Below, piece after piece: positions 1 to 7,850 of a stretch of 64,000 nt of DNA; the first letter of the stretch is position 1, and each line of letters begins with the position of its first letter. Under the pieces are notes generated by a model. The model saw only the letters and a list, made by a program, of their open reading frames with translations. It was not told the DNA's origin and made no database searches. The stretch covers positions 45,878 through 109,877 of the forward strand of contig JASJAW010000004.1 of NCBI GenBank assembly GCA_030066795.1. The letters are read 5' to 3'. The translations under genes and the position numbers were made by a program. This DNA is from Dinoroseobacter sp. (GTDB lineage Bacteria; Pseudomonadota; Alphaproteobacteria; Rhodobacterales; Rhodobacteraceae).

Positions 1-525
1 CGTAATGAACCAGCCGGAGATTATCCGGTTGCTAAACCCTTCTGGGACGGTAGAGCCGACATCCCATGACTCGATATTATAGTTATGGTAGCGCGCCAGG
101 TGGTCGGTAACAAATGTGCCACCGAGATACTCCTTTTCATAGAGATCCGGAGTTCTCAACGACTGATACTTGATAATATAATCCACACTGTCTGCTACGC
201 ACAGAAACCTTCCGGTCGCCTGGTCCCATGGATCCAGGAGGATAATCTTTTTTGAGGGAAACAGATTACGGATATGCCGAAAAAACGCTACCGCATCAGA
301 TGGGCTTTCGTGCCATGTTGGACGGAAAATGAAAATATCATAGCTCGAAATATCAGGTTTCGTTTCGAGAATTTGATAGAAGTCCTTGAAGTGTGAAGCA
401 TCGATATGGTCGAATTCGAGACCAAGTGTTTCTTTCAAATCCGTCCTGTAATCAAAAAACGGATATAGCTGCGCATATGCGATTTGATCATTTTCGCTGT
501 AGCGTCCTACGAGAAGTGCTTTCAT
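1..525 (-). CDS. Partial uncharacterised protein, probably surface-polysaccharide related
   Basis: The reverse strand is open from an ATG at 525 to the left edge (175 codons, C-terminus outside the window). It starts MKALLVGRYSENDQ, which resembles the first beta-strand of a Rossmann-like glycosyltransferase or CgeB-like protein, and contains strand-like stretches such as YDIFIFRPTW and KKIILLDPWD. No catalytic motif is visible in the part present. It is divergent from the cytidylyltransferase gene at 953, so both probably read out from the 526-952 spacer. The family is not recognised with certainty; a role in O-antigen or capsule assembly is inferred from the two nucleotide-sugar genes next to it. 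Confidence 0.6.
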   Translation of the reverse strand, partial: MKALLVGRYSENDQIAYAQLYPFFDYRTDLKETLGLEFDHIDASHFKDFYQILETKPDISSYDIFIFRPTWHESPSDAVAFFRHIRNLFPSKKIILLDPWDQATGRFLCVADSVDYIIKYQSLRTPDLYEKEYLGGTFVTDHLARYHNYNIESWDVGSTVPEGFSNRIISGWFIT

Positions 526-952
526 GTGAAATGATGCTCTTCTTTTGCCGACACCAAACAGCCGGTCAGCCGGGTCCAAAACTGCATATCACCTTCCAAA
601 ACTGTTTGTTTCTACCGACACTGAGCGTGCGCCCGAAAAGGGTGCGCTAACCCGCTTGCGTGCAACCGGCTTTCAACCGAGCGTCATACAAGGCTACGGT
701 CGAAGCGAATGCAAGAGTCGCAAGAGCGATGTGCTGTTGGCCCCATCGTTTGTTTGCCTGAGCGAGCAAATCGCTGAATATCGGCTACACTTTTTGCAAA
801 ACGGGAGACAAACACCCGGAATCGCCCGATGCAGGTTGACCAATCGTCGACCCCGATGGGAGGGTAGCAACGAATTCATCAATTGGTGGGCATCTGAAAG
901 CGCGCGCATAGTCATTTTTTGGACGCGCCCCACTGCGACAATGGAGTGTGAG
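526..952. other. Intergenic spacer between divergent genes
   Basis: About 430 bases separate the ATG of the leftmost minus-strand gene from the start of the cytidylyltransferase gene. It should hold both promoters. Open frames cross it, but their translations are arginine- and serine-rich without family signature. No convincing operator, terminator or RNA gene was seen. Confidence 0.4.
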
Positions 953-1864
953 TTGAAAGTAGCAATTTTCGCTGGAGGCAAGGGGTCACGTCTTATTGAA
1001 GAAACCAGAGTGCGTCCAAAGCCTTTGGTTGAAATCGGGCGCAAGCCACTTCTTTGGCACATCATGCAGCACTACTCTGTCTACGGACATCATCATTTTG
1101 TGCTTGCCCTTGGTCATATGGGTGAGGCGATCAAGCGGTACATTGCTGAGCTGAGTAAGTATGAAGGCAATTTACGCGTCGACTTCACGACGCGTATGAT
1201 GCTGAAACAAGAGGGTGACGAGCCGCATTTCGATGTCCCGACACCTCCTTGGGTCGTCGACTTAATCGATACGGGCGTGGACAGTATGACCGGTTGGCGT
1301 TTGCAACTCATGCGCCCCTACCTCGATGGCGAGACGTTCATGCTGACCTATGGCGATGGGCTTTCGAACGTAAACATCGATGAGTTGCTGGCTTTCCATA
1401 AATCGCATGGGCGATTGGCGACCATGACTATGGTGAACCCGCACACGACCTTTGGGCACTTGTCTTATGGGGACGATGGCCAAGTGCTTGGGTTTGAGGA
1501 AAAACCCAACTCTGCGCCTAATCTGATCAATGGCGGTTTCTTTGTTCTGGAACCTGGCGTTTTTGACCTGATCGAATCCGCTAACGGCCCCGAAGTCATG
1601 TGGGAGCAAGCGCCGCTACGCATGTTGATGGAGGCTGGGGAACTCATGGCCTTCGAACACAAAGGTTTTTGGTCTTGCTGTGACCATCTCGCCGACAAGC
1701 GGCGTCTGGAGGAGATGTGGAGCAAAGGCGATCGACCTTGGGCCACCTGGCAAGCCGGACAGTGCCCTGTTGATCGATCAACAGGGTTGCCACGGAACGG
1801 CGGCGATCCGGGTATTGGCCGAGGCGGACAGCCCGGCGCTTGGGTGCGCTATCGTACTGTCTGA
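953..1864 (+). CDS. rfbF: Glucose-1-phosphate cytidylyltransferase with abnormal C-terminal extension
   Basis: This nucleotidyltransferase would make CDP-glucose from CTP and glucose-1-phosphate, the first step to CDP-3,6-dideoxyhexoses in surface polysaccharide. The N-terminal signature KVAIFAGGKGSRL is followed by RPKPLVEIGRKPLLWHIM, then VDTG-like LIDTGVDSMTG, TYGDGLSNVNI and INGGFFVLEPGVFDL, the normal order for RfbF. TTG at 953 is preferred because GGAG lies seven bases upstream; an in-frame ATG at 941 overlaps that Shine-Dalgarno. Homology ends near PWATW; RfbF is usually about 257 residues, but this frame runs on for some 37 residues without family resemblance, into what looks like a decayed epimerase gene. 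The usual PMD near the end is replaced by CCD. Probably functional, though the tail suggests a lost native stop. Confidence 0.85.
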   Translation: MKVAIFAGGKGSRLIEETRVRPKPLVEIGRKPLLWHIMQHYSVYGHHHFVLALGHMGEAIKRYIAELSKYEGNLRVDFTTRMMLKQEGDEPHFDVPTPPWVVDLIDTGVDSMTGWRLQLMRPYLDGETFMLTYGDGLSNVNIDELLAFHKSHGRLATMTMVNPHTTFGHLSYGDDGQVLGFEEKPNSAPNLINGGFFVLEPGVFDLIESANGPEVMWEQAPLRMLMEAGELMAFEHKGFWSCCDHLADKRRLEEMWSKGDRPWATWQAGQCPVDRSTGLPRNGGDPGIGRGGQPGAWVRYRTV

Positions 1865-2037
1865 CATCGCAGATTTGCGGTGGTAGTGCTGGCCTTCGAG
1901 CGTGTCCTATTTATGGGATCGATGTTCAGGACTTTGTAGCCTTTGATCCAGAAACAATGACGCGGCTGCGACATTGCCGCCGTGTCGGCCAGCTGGTCGC
2001 GGTGCACGCGTGGAGAACACCCGGGGAAGGGTCCTGA
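1761..2037 (+). pseudogene. Possible remnant of an NAD-dependent sugar epimerase/dehydratase
   Basis: In the frame beginning at 1761 the translation LLIDQQGCHGTAAIRVLAEA resembles the Rossmann start of SDR epimerases (VLVTGHxGYIGTxLVxxLxxA), the usual partner downstream of rfbF. It stops at 1886. A second frame then reads GIDVQDF, reminiscent of the DIRD segment of the same family, before stopping at 2037. There is no start codon and the frame is broken, so this would be an N-terminal fragment. The resemblance is short and the call is tentative. Confidence 0.3.
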
Positions 2038-2149
2038 ATTGAGTCGCGGCTTGGCGCCCAATGGGTATTCTACTGGTTATCGGTCAACTCAACGCCGTCG
2101 GCGCCCGGCAGATGTATAACTGGTGCAGAACATACTCGGTGGCGAACAG

Positions 2150-2686
2150 CTACGCGTCCTTGCTGATTAGCTGCCATTTCAGGTCCTTGTCCGAAATCTC
2201 GGTCACCTTCGCTGGCCAGTCGATCCCAAGGGCGGGGTCGTCATATCGGTAGCCCCCCTCTTTTTCGGGGGTATAGAACGCGTCGGCCATATAGCTGGCC
2301 ACTGTATCTGGTTCGAGGGTCTGGAAGCCGTGCGCGAAGCCTTTTGGAACGTAAAGCGCAAGTCCGTTTTCGGCACTAAGCTCGACGCTGTAATTCTGAA
2401 GGTATGTTGGTGACTCGGGACGAATATCGACAATAACATCGAAAAGACGGCCGGAAACGCAGCGAACCAGCTTCGCTTCTTGTGCAGGTTCGCGCTGAAA
2501 ATGCAGCCCTCTTAGCGTACCGGGATCTCGGCTCAGGCTCATATTGGCCTGAACAAAGCTTGTAGATAGCCCGTGGGAGGCGAACTCGTTGGCGCAAAAG
2601 GTACGCGCGAAATAGCCACGTTCGTCGCCACGTCGCTCAAGCTCTATGAGATAGGCTCCCGGAAGCGGGGTTTCGGAAAATATCAT
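2150..2686 (-). CDS. rfbC: dTDP-4-dehydrorhamnose 3,5-epimerase family protein
   Basis: A 178-residue cupin of the RmlC family, which epimerises C3 and C5 of dTDP-4-keto-6-deoxyglucose on the way to dTDP-rhamnose; relatives act on other NDP-4-keto sugars. The signature LRGLHFQ carries the catalytic base His62; NMSLSRDPGTLRG precedes it, and VPKGFAHGFQTLE and SYMADAFYTPE follow in normal order, ending with DPALGIDWP. Length is typical. It converges on the cytidylyltransferase at 953-1864, so it is a separate transcription unit of the same polysaccharide locus. Because it sits beside a CDP-sugar gene rather than rfbA/B/D, its substrate could be another 4-keto sugar. Confidence 0.92.
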   Translation of the reverse strand: MIFSETPLPGAYLIELERRGDERGYFARTFCANEFASHGLSTSFVQANMSLSRDPGTLRGLHFQREPAQEAKLVRCVSGRLFDVIVDIRPESPTYLQNYSVELSAENGLALYVPKGFAHGFQTLEPDTVASYMADAFYTPEKEGGYRYDDPALGIDWPAKVTEISDKDLKWQLISKDA

Positions 2687-3037
2687 CTAAGTGCATTCCA
2701 CAATTCTGAAGCGCGATGCGCGTATTGAAACCTGCTGTTTGCGGAGTCTCCGCTCACTGGCCGGCCTACTTAGGTGAACGGAATAACGCCATATAGTGGG
2801 CTGTCAAAGGGCATTACGTCGGACGTTGGGCTAAAAAGGCCAAAAGGACATTGGCATCGGTTCCTGCATGGACAATTGAAAGCTCTCACATGTTTTTGGC
2901 GACGGTTCGTCACAGGTCTTCTGTGCTGAATAAGCGTCGGAAAAGTTTCCACTTTCACCTTGAGTCAGACGGCTTCCCCTCCAGAGAGGGGGATCGCGGA
3001 GGCCTGTGCTGCTGGCCCCGCGTCCGACACGGCAGTG
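2687..3037. other. Intergenic spacer; weak hairpin at 2976-2991
   Basis: About 350 bases with no credible gene. CCCCTC at 2976-2981 pairs with GAGGGG at 2986-2991 around a four-base loop. It lies downstream of the metal operon's last gene (stop at 3038, minus strand) and could help terminate it, but no T-run follows. The rest should contain the rfbC promoter, which is not obvious. Confidence 0.35.
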
Positions 3038-3934
3038 CTATCCGTCCAGTCCACCGAGTGCCGCTAGCAAATCGTCCAGTGCTGTCCCCAGTGTTTCAGC
3101 ATAGTCCGAGCTTGCCGGAGAGTTTGCCAACGTCGGAAAGACAACGTCGGCGAGGCCCAATTCCCGGATTGCGGCTCTGGCCTCGTCCGTCGGTTGCGCC
3201 TCCCAAAGCAGAACCAGTGCGCCCGAGTCCTTCACAAGTGCCTCGAGGTCTGCAAGTTGGTCTTTATCAGGTGCTGCTCCGGCCTCCCAGTCGAGAGACC
3301 GAATGTCCAAATCATAGGCGCGCGCGAGGTATTGATACCGGGGATGTGTGGCGATCAGCACCTTCCCTTCTGCCAGCGGACGGAGTCTTTCGGCCGCGGC
3401 ATCCAGCGCTGTGAGGTCTTCGGTCAGAGCGGCCATGCGCGTTTCGACAGTGGCAGGCTCTGCCAGACCGCGCTGCGCCAGCGCCTCGGCAATGGCGGCG
3501 GCCTGCAGGATCGCCAGCTCCTGATCCAGCCAGGTGAACGACGCGGTCCCGGTATGCGAATGCTCCCCGCCCTCGCCATGGCTGTGTGTGACGGTCTCGG
3601 TCGTGATGAAGCGATCCTCGAAGCCGCGTGACGTGTCCAAAATGCGCGACCGCGGCAAGGACGCTTTTGCCGTCCATGTTGCAAAGCCGGCTCCATTCAG
3701 AAGAATGAGGTCTGCATTCTGCATCGTGCTGATGTCTGAAATGCCGGGGCGCCAAAAGGATGGATCAACGCCATCGGGAACAGGAAAGACAACCTCGATA
3801 TCGCTTCCGCCCAAACGCTCCGCGAAATAGCTTAACGCGTAGTTGACGGCCACGACCGTCGGGCGGTCCTGCGCCTTGACGGGCGCATGGGCAGCAAAAA
3901 GGAGCACGCTCGAAGCTACGATCAGGCGGCGCAT
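3038..3934 (-). CDS. ZnuA-like metal ABC transporter substrate-binding protein, atypical ligands
   Basis: A periplasmic cluster A-I binding protein of the Zn/Mn family, about 298 residues, with signal peptide RRLIVASSVLLFAAHAPVKA. A His-rich loop (THSHGEGGEHSH) sits where ZnuA proteins carry theirs. WLDQELAILQAAAIAEAL, IATHPRYQYLARAY and LLWEAQP follow the family order. Two positions are odd: the DPHT.EP histidine reads DPSFWRP, and the DPHVWLDP histidine is lost (ASFTWLDQ), so only the His of ATHP and the Glu of LLWEAQ remain of the usual set. Metal specificity is therefore uncertain. ATG 3934 gives a normal signal peptide; ATG 3961, overlapping the upstream stop, is the alternative. Last gene of the 7492-3038 operon. 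Confidence 0.8.
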   Translation of the reverse strand: MRRLIVASSVLLFAAHAPVKAQDRPTVVAVNYALSYFAERLGGSDIEVVFPVPDGVDPSFWRPGISDISTMQNADLILLNGAGFATWTAKASLPRSRILDTSRGFEDRFITTETVTHSHGEGGEHSHTGTASFTWLDQELAILQAAAIAEALAQRGLAEPATVETRMAALTEDLTALDAAAERLRPLAEGKVLIATHPRYQYLARAYDLDIRSLDWEAGAAPDKDQLADLEALVKDSGALVLLWEAQPTDEARAAIRELGLADVVFPTLANSPASSDYAETLGTALDDLLAALGGLDG

Positions 3935-3948
3935 AACGGATTGCAAGG

Positions 3949-4308
3949 TCAGCTCTGGCATTTCTTCGCGATATCTTCAGGCGTTAGGATCCAGTAGTCG
4001 TCATGGCCACCGGTATCGACTTCGATCAGGAGGCCTGTCGCAGCGTCAAGCTCGCCGAAAGGCACACTCAGCGTTCCATCCTCACCCAGTTCAAGGGTCC
4101 GCAGGAGTGTATTCGCTCCGTCGAGAATGCGCACTTCGCCTTTCACGGGCACCCGACCGCTTGAGAACTTCGCCTCCACCAGAACCACCTCGCAGTCGGT
4201 CGACGCAAAGACGTTGAGCTGATGTGCAAAGGCCGTCGGGGCCGCGCCGAGTATCAGCGCAGCCGCCGCGACGACAGGGAAGCCGCGCCTGGTCACTGCC
4301 CGGTCCAT
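3949..4308 (-). CDS. NikL-like periplasmic component of a nickel/cobalt-type uptake system
   Basis: A 119-residue exported protein: signal peptide ending APTAFA, then mature HQLNVFA, followed by a small beta-sandwich (VPVKGEVRILDG, GTLSVPFGEL, GGHDDYWILTPEDI). The N-terminal His after signal cleavage and the carboxypeptidase-regulatory-like fold resemble NikL, an accessory periplasmic protein of ECF-type nickel transporters. ATG 4308 is chosen because it starts the signal peptide and overlaps the end of the NikK-like gene by 16 bases, suggesting translational coupling. Its stop overlaps the possible ATG 3961 of the next gene. The usual nikM/Q/O membrane and ATPase genes are not nearby; an FtsX-type ABC pair occupies their place. 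Confidence 0.65.
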   Translation of the reverse strand: MDRAVTRRGFPVVAAAALILGAAPTAFAHQLNVFASTDCEVVLVEAKFSSGRVPVKGEVRILDGANTLLRTLELGEDGTLSVPFGELDAATGLLIEVDTGGHDDYWILTPEDIAKKCQS

Positions 4309-5063
4309 GGCTCGAAATGCACCCAGATCACGGCGCCGAGTTCCACGGCCTTCTCTTCGCCGTCCTGTGGCAGGGTGTAGTCGGCTGTATTCAGCGCGGC
4401 GAAGCCCCACCAGCCCGACGCCGGAGGCGCGTAGGTGAACACACCGTTCGCATCCGCTTTGACGGTCTGTGTAATCATCAACTCGTCGGGTACCGTCGCG
4501 CCAGCGCTGTCATTGAAGAACTCAACCTCGACCTCGGCATAGGCCACCGCTTCCCCGTCGAGCTTGACGATCCCTTGAAATACGTTGTGCTCCCAAAGAC
4601 CGAAGGGCTTCGACAATGGTACGATCTCTGTCTTCAGGCCAAGCTCGCTGTCCCATCCTTCGTCATCTCCGTAGGCGGTCACATAGGTCTTAGTGTAGTG
4701 AATGATGAACGCATCCTCCGCCGGTTCCCAATAGGGCTGCGGCTCCATCGAGAAGACATAGGTGCCCGGACGTTCCAGCGCATAGTCGAGGGTAAACCCC
4801 GGCTCATCCATGACCGCGGCCTCTGCGAGCGCGCCAAGCAAATCGGTCGTCTCACCGCCATGGGTCACGGAAAAACTGACCGGCCGCTCCAGCACCATTC
4901 CCTCAGTTTCGAAGGGATGCGAGAAGGACAGGGTCAGCGCGACGCTGCGTCCGTCTTCCTGGCTGATCATCGGGTCCGAGGGGATGATCATCCCGTAGTG
5001 TGCGGCCGCGGGAGGGACTATAACCGCCGAGGCCAGGATAGCGATGAATGCGCTGCGAAGCAT
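4293..5063 (-). CDS. NikK-like DUF4198 periplasmic protein
   Basis: A 256-residue exported protein. The signal peptide ends VPPAAAHYGM, so the mature protein begins with a histidine, as in NikK. Family blocks follow in order: MIIPSDPMISQEDGR, LTLSFSHPFE, PQPYWEPAEDAFIIHYTKT, DDEGWDSELGLKTEIVPLS, NVFQGIVKLDG and ASGWWGFAALNT. DUF4198/NikK proteins are periplasmic partners of nickel or cobalt importers and are thought to help deliver metal. ATG 5063 is preceded by AGGAGGAG, a strong ribosome site. It starts 19 bases after the permease stop and overlaps the NikL-like gene. The metal is not deducible from sequence; zinc is possible given the ZnuA-like gene in the operon. Confidence 0.82.
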   Translation of the reverse strand: MLRSAFIAILASAVIVPPAAAHYGMIIPSDPMISQEDGRSVALTLSFSHPFETEGMVLERPVSFSVTHGGETTDLLGALAEAAVMDEPGFTLDYALERPGTYVFSMEPQPYWEPAEDAFIIHYTKTYVTAYGDDEGWDSELGLKTEIVPLSKPFGLWEHNVFQGIVKLDGEAVAYAEVEVEFFNDSAGATVPDELMITQTVKADANGVFTYAPPASGWWGFAALNTADYTLPQDGEEKAVELGAVIWVHFEPWTGQ

Positions 5064-5082
5064 GAAACAACTCCTCCTTGTT

Positions 5083-6252
5083 TCAATTGCCGAGTGCGAG
5101 CAGCCAGCCGACCCAGACATCCGCGTTTCGCCGGACAACCAGTGCCACCGCACCTGCTATAATCAATGACATGCACAGTATCATGACCGTCTCTGCTGCC
5201 AAGAGTTGAAGGACCATCCCGCGCCTCGCGCCCAGCTTGATCGCGGTTTCGACCTCGCGCGCTCGCAGGCGGAATGACAGGAAGATCGCCAGACCAAGCG
5301 CAGCGAATGCTGCAAGCGCGATGATGCCTGTCACCGCATCGAGAACTGTGCGAATGCGAAAGATCCGGTCGACAAGCCCCTGGATGACTTTCGCCGGCTG
5401 AACGAGTTGCGATGTGCCGTCAGGATCAAGATAGCGCCCTTCGAGGATCGTCGCCGATCGTGTATCTGGCGGCACAACGATAGCGGCGGAAACCGGGTAC
5501 TCGTCCGTATCGCCGTGAAAATGAAAACTGTCGATGTTTTCGGGTGTAATGCGCTGAAATTGCACGATACTGGCTGCAGCCGAGACATCCGCGCCCTCAG
5601 ACAGATCGGCAGATGTCACCACATCCTCATGTCCGTGGCCGATACCAGAAATGATCCACGTTGTCTTGATGTCCACGAAGACCGCGTCGTCATCTGGCGT
5701 GTTGGTTGGAGCAAGGATTCCAACGACTGGCATTTCAAGTGGGTAGACGCCGTCCAGGTCAAAGAGGTTCTGGGGCGCCGAGACCAGCGGGTCGCCAACG
5801 TTCAGATTTAAGTCGCGCGCAACGGATGCGCCCACCACGGCTTCACCGAGCAACGCCAGCCCACGCCCTTGAGCGACACTGAGATGACGAAAGTTAAAAT
5901 AGTCGAGCGAGGTGCCGACTATACGGAACCCGTTGGTTTCGAACGCGGTATTAAGAGGGATCGGTGTCGCAAGGCCGCTGTCCCAAATAGATTCAACTTC
6001 GCCCATGGGCAGTGCGTCCGGGCGCTCGTCCGAGAAATATAAGGCCGCCATGGTCAGATCGAGCGCACTTCCGCGCCGTCCAAGGAGGAGTGGCGTTGTA
6101 TCTGCCCGCGTGGTGAGTGAAGCCTCGCTCTCCGCCAGAAGGGTCCGCGTCGCAAACGGCACGGTGAGGATCAGCGCCAGAACCAGCACAAGGATCAGGC
6201 TGCGCGCCCAATGGTATCGCAGGTAGGCGAAGGCGAGGAACGCGGCGTTCAT
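5083..6252 (-). CDS. FtsX/MacB-like ABC transporter permease with periplasmic histidine pairs
   Basis: A 389-residue permease: one N-terminal membrane helix (SLILVLVLALILTVPF), a large periplasmic domain (about residues 45-290), and helices near the C-terminus (TGIIALAAFAALGLAIFL, VMILCMSLIIAGAVALVV), the FtsX/LolC/MacB topology. The periplasmic domain contains GIGHGHEDV and DSFHFHGDTDE, two His-X-His clusters beside acidic residues that could bind metal. It overlaps the ATPase gene by an ATGA. FtsX-type pairs usually export or move lipoproteins; a zinc importer with an FtsX-like permease has been described in Vibrio (ZrgABC, from memory), which makes a metal role plausible here. Confidence 0.8.
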   Translation of the reverse strand: MNAAFLAFAYLRYHWARSLILVLVLALILTVPFATRTLLAESEASLTTRADTTPLLLGRRGSALDLTMAALYFSDERPDALPMGEVESIWDSGLATPIPLNTAFETNGFRIVGTSLDYFNFRHLSVAQGRGLALLGEAVVGASVARDLNLNVGDPLVSAPQNLFDLDGVYPLEMPVVGILAPTNTPDDDAVFVDIKTTWIISGIGHGHEDVVTSADLSEGADVSAAASIVQFQRITPENIDSFHFHGDTDEYPVSAAIVVPPDTRSATILEGRYLDPDGTSQLVQPAKVIQGLVDRIFRIRTVLDAVTGIIALAAFAALGLAIFLSFRLRAREVETAIKLGARRGMVLQLLAAETVMILCMSLIIAGAVALVVRRNADVWVGWLLALGN

Positions 6253-6917
6253 GCCGTGGCCTCAGTCCGGAACGAGGCGAAATCGACGACCCGATCGAAG
6301 CGCGGTAACAAGGCGTGATCGTGCGTGACGGCAAGAACACTCGCCTCTGCTGCGTGCGCTTGCTCGAAGAGCAGATCGAGAATGAGAGCCTTGTTCTCCG
6401 GATCGAGATTGCCGGTCGCCTCGTCGGAGATGACGAGCCTTGGACGTGTGACGAGCGACCGGCATATGGCTACACGCTGCTTTTCGCCCTGGCTGAGCGC
6501 CCCGGGATGCCGATCCAGCTTGTCAGAAAGCCCGCAAGCCTCGGCCAGAATTTTGGCGCGCTTACGTGCAGACCCGTCAAGTTTTAACGCCGGTGTGATC
6601 CGATAAGGATAGAGGATGTTTTCCCGTACGTTCAGGTAGTCGAGCAAAGCAAAATCCTGAAAAACAAAGCCGATATTGCTTGCCCGAAAACGTCGACGGC
6701 CATCTTCACTCAGCGATCCAAGATCTGTTCCAGCAACATGGATTGAGCCTCTATCGGGTTTCAAAATACCTGCAACCAGATTGAGAAGGGTTGTTTTGCC
6801 TGTGCCGCTTGAGCCAACCACTGCCACGCGCTCGCTCGCTGCAACAACCAGGTTCGGCACTTGCAGCCGGAAACCACCTGTTGGGTATGCAAACTCGATA
6901 TCTTCTAATTCCACCAA
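6249..6917 (-). CDS. LolD/MacB-type ABC transporter ATP-binding protein
   Basis: A 222-residue ATPase with Walker A GSSGTGKTT, Q-loop VFQDFALLDYLNV, signature LSQGEKQR, Walker B LVISDEATGNLD and switch His in VTHDH. Sequence and length match the LolD/MacB/FtsE class, which pairs with FtsX-type permeases such as the one encoded next (ATGA overlap). The start overlaps the previous gene by 13 bases. It energises the transporter of this operon; substrate assignment rests only on the metal-binding neighbours. Confidence 0.9.
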   Translation of the reverse strand: MVELEDIEFAYPTGGFRLQVPNLVVAASERVAVVGSSGTGKTTLLNLVAGILKPDRGSIHVAGTDLGSLSEDGRRRFRASNIGFVFQDFALLDYLNVRENILYPYRITPALKLDGSARKRAKILAEACGLSDKLDRHPGALSQGEKQRVAICRSLVTRPRLVISDEATGNLDPENKALILDLLFEQAHAAEASVLAVTHDHALLPRFDRVVDFASFRTEATA

Positions 6918-7492
6918 GAGCGCTCGGCCTCCATGAATTCACCGGCCATCTGCCTGTCCACATCGGTCAGTTCGAAATCGGTTATCTTCCACGCTCCTTC
7001 GACAGGCATGATCGTCAGGTTTGCGCTATAGGTGTTGCCGCGCACATGGATATGTTCGCTGTGACCCACCGTTCCAATCACCTCCCACTGCGCATCCAGC
7101 AGGAAAGTGTCTCCGGACTGTTGCGAGGACGCCTTGGTCAACCGCATCTCGTGAATGGCCTGGTCGTTTTCGGTGAGACCGCCGCCGACCATGGCTCCGG
7201 CGCGTTCGAGGTAAAGCATCTCAAGCGCTTTACCTGTGGCAACGACTGCGAGTGTATCGTAAATCTCACCTTCCTCAGTGCGCCCGAACGCGTCGTAAAC
7301 AACGAGCAGCAGCGCCGGGAGCAGCGTGAACAAATCGTCTCGGGCTGCCTCGGGCCCCATTGGATCGAGGCCGGGTGCTGTGTAGGTGCTCTGTTGACGG
7401 GGTGGCGCGAACTCAGCCGCAGCCCAGAACAGCAACGGTGCCACGAGCAGTACAGACGCCATCAAAGCGATTTTCAGCTTCGCATCACGCAT
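6905..7492 (-). CDS. Membrane-anchored periplasmic protein of the metal operon, unknown function
   Basis: A 195-residue protein with one N-terminal hydrophobic segment (IALMASVLLVAPLLFWAAA) followed by a soluble domain, so probably anchored in the inner membrane and facing the periplasm. The C-terminal half (QWEVIGTVGHSEHIHVRGN, GAWKITDFEL) has the look of a SnoaL/NTF2-like or lipocalin-like beta domain with HSEHIH as a candidate metal-binding patch; this is inference. It is the first gene of the six-gene minus-strand operon and overlaps the ATPase gene by 13 bases, so it is very likely part of the same machine. No family name is recognised. Confidence 0.6.
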   Translation of the reverse strand: MRDAKLKIALMASVLLVAPLLFWAAAEFAPPRQQSTYTAPGLDPMGPEAARDDLFTLLPALLLVVYDAFGRTEEGEIYDTLAVVATGKALEMLYLERAGAMVGGGLTENDQAIHEMRLTKASSQQSGDTFLLDAQWEVIGTVGHSEHIHVRGNTYSANLTIMPVEGAWKITDFELTDVDRQMAGEFMEAERSWWN

Positions 7493-7850
7493 ATCGAACC
7501 AGAAGCAGAATCAGTCTTCATTTCAGTATCCTGTGACGAGTAGCATAGGTAAGGGTGGGCGACATCAACGATACCCACGTTCATCTGCGGGAGAAAACGT
7601 CTAGGCTTTGGAATGCAATAAAACGGTGGTGTGGCGTTCTTTTTGCGCGTTATCAAAGATAGATCCGCGGCGCGGTCGTCCCATCCTCAGAGAAAAAGCA
7701 TGGTAAGGCTTCCAACTTCGTTGGGATTAACCCGAGGCGCAAACAACAGTGTTTTTTGGGTCTTCCCAAAGGGTAACACAGCTAGGCACCTGAGCTCGCG
7801 GGTGTATCTCATCGAATTCTCGAAGATTTGTGCACGAGGGAGAATGCGCG
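7493..7850. other. Intergenic spacer, probable promoter of the metal operon
   Basis: About 360 bases between the metal operon start (7492) and the DUF2950 stop. It must carry the operon promoter. I looked for a Zur-like AT-rich palindrome and a NikR-like dyad and saw neither. No gene is recognised in it. Confidence 0.4.

Noticed and set aside
7493..7850. Zur or NikR box upstream of the metal operon
   Set aside because: Inspected by eye; no AT-rich palindrome of the expected kind was found.
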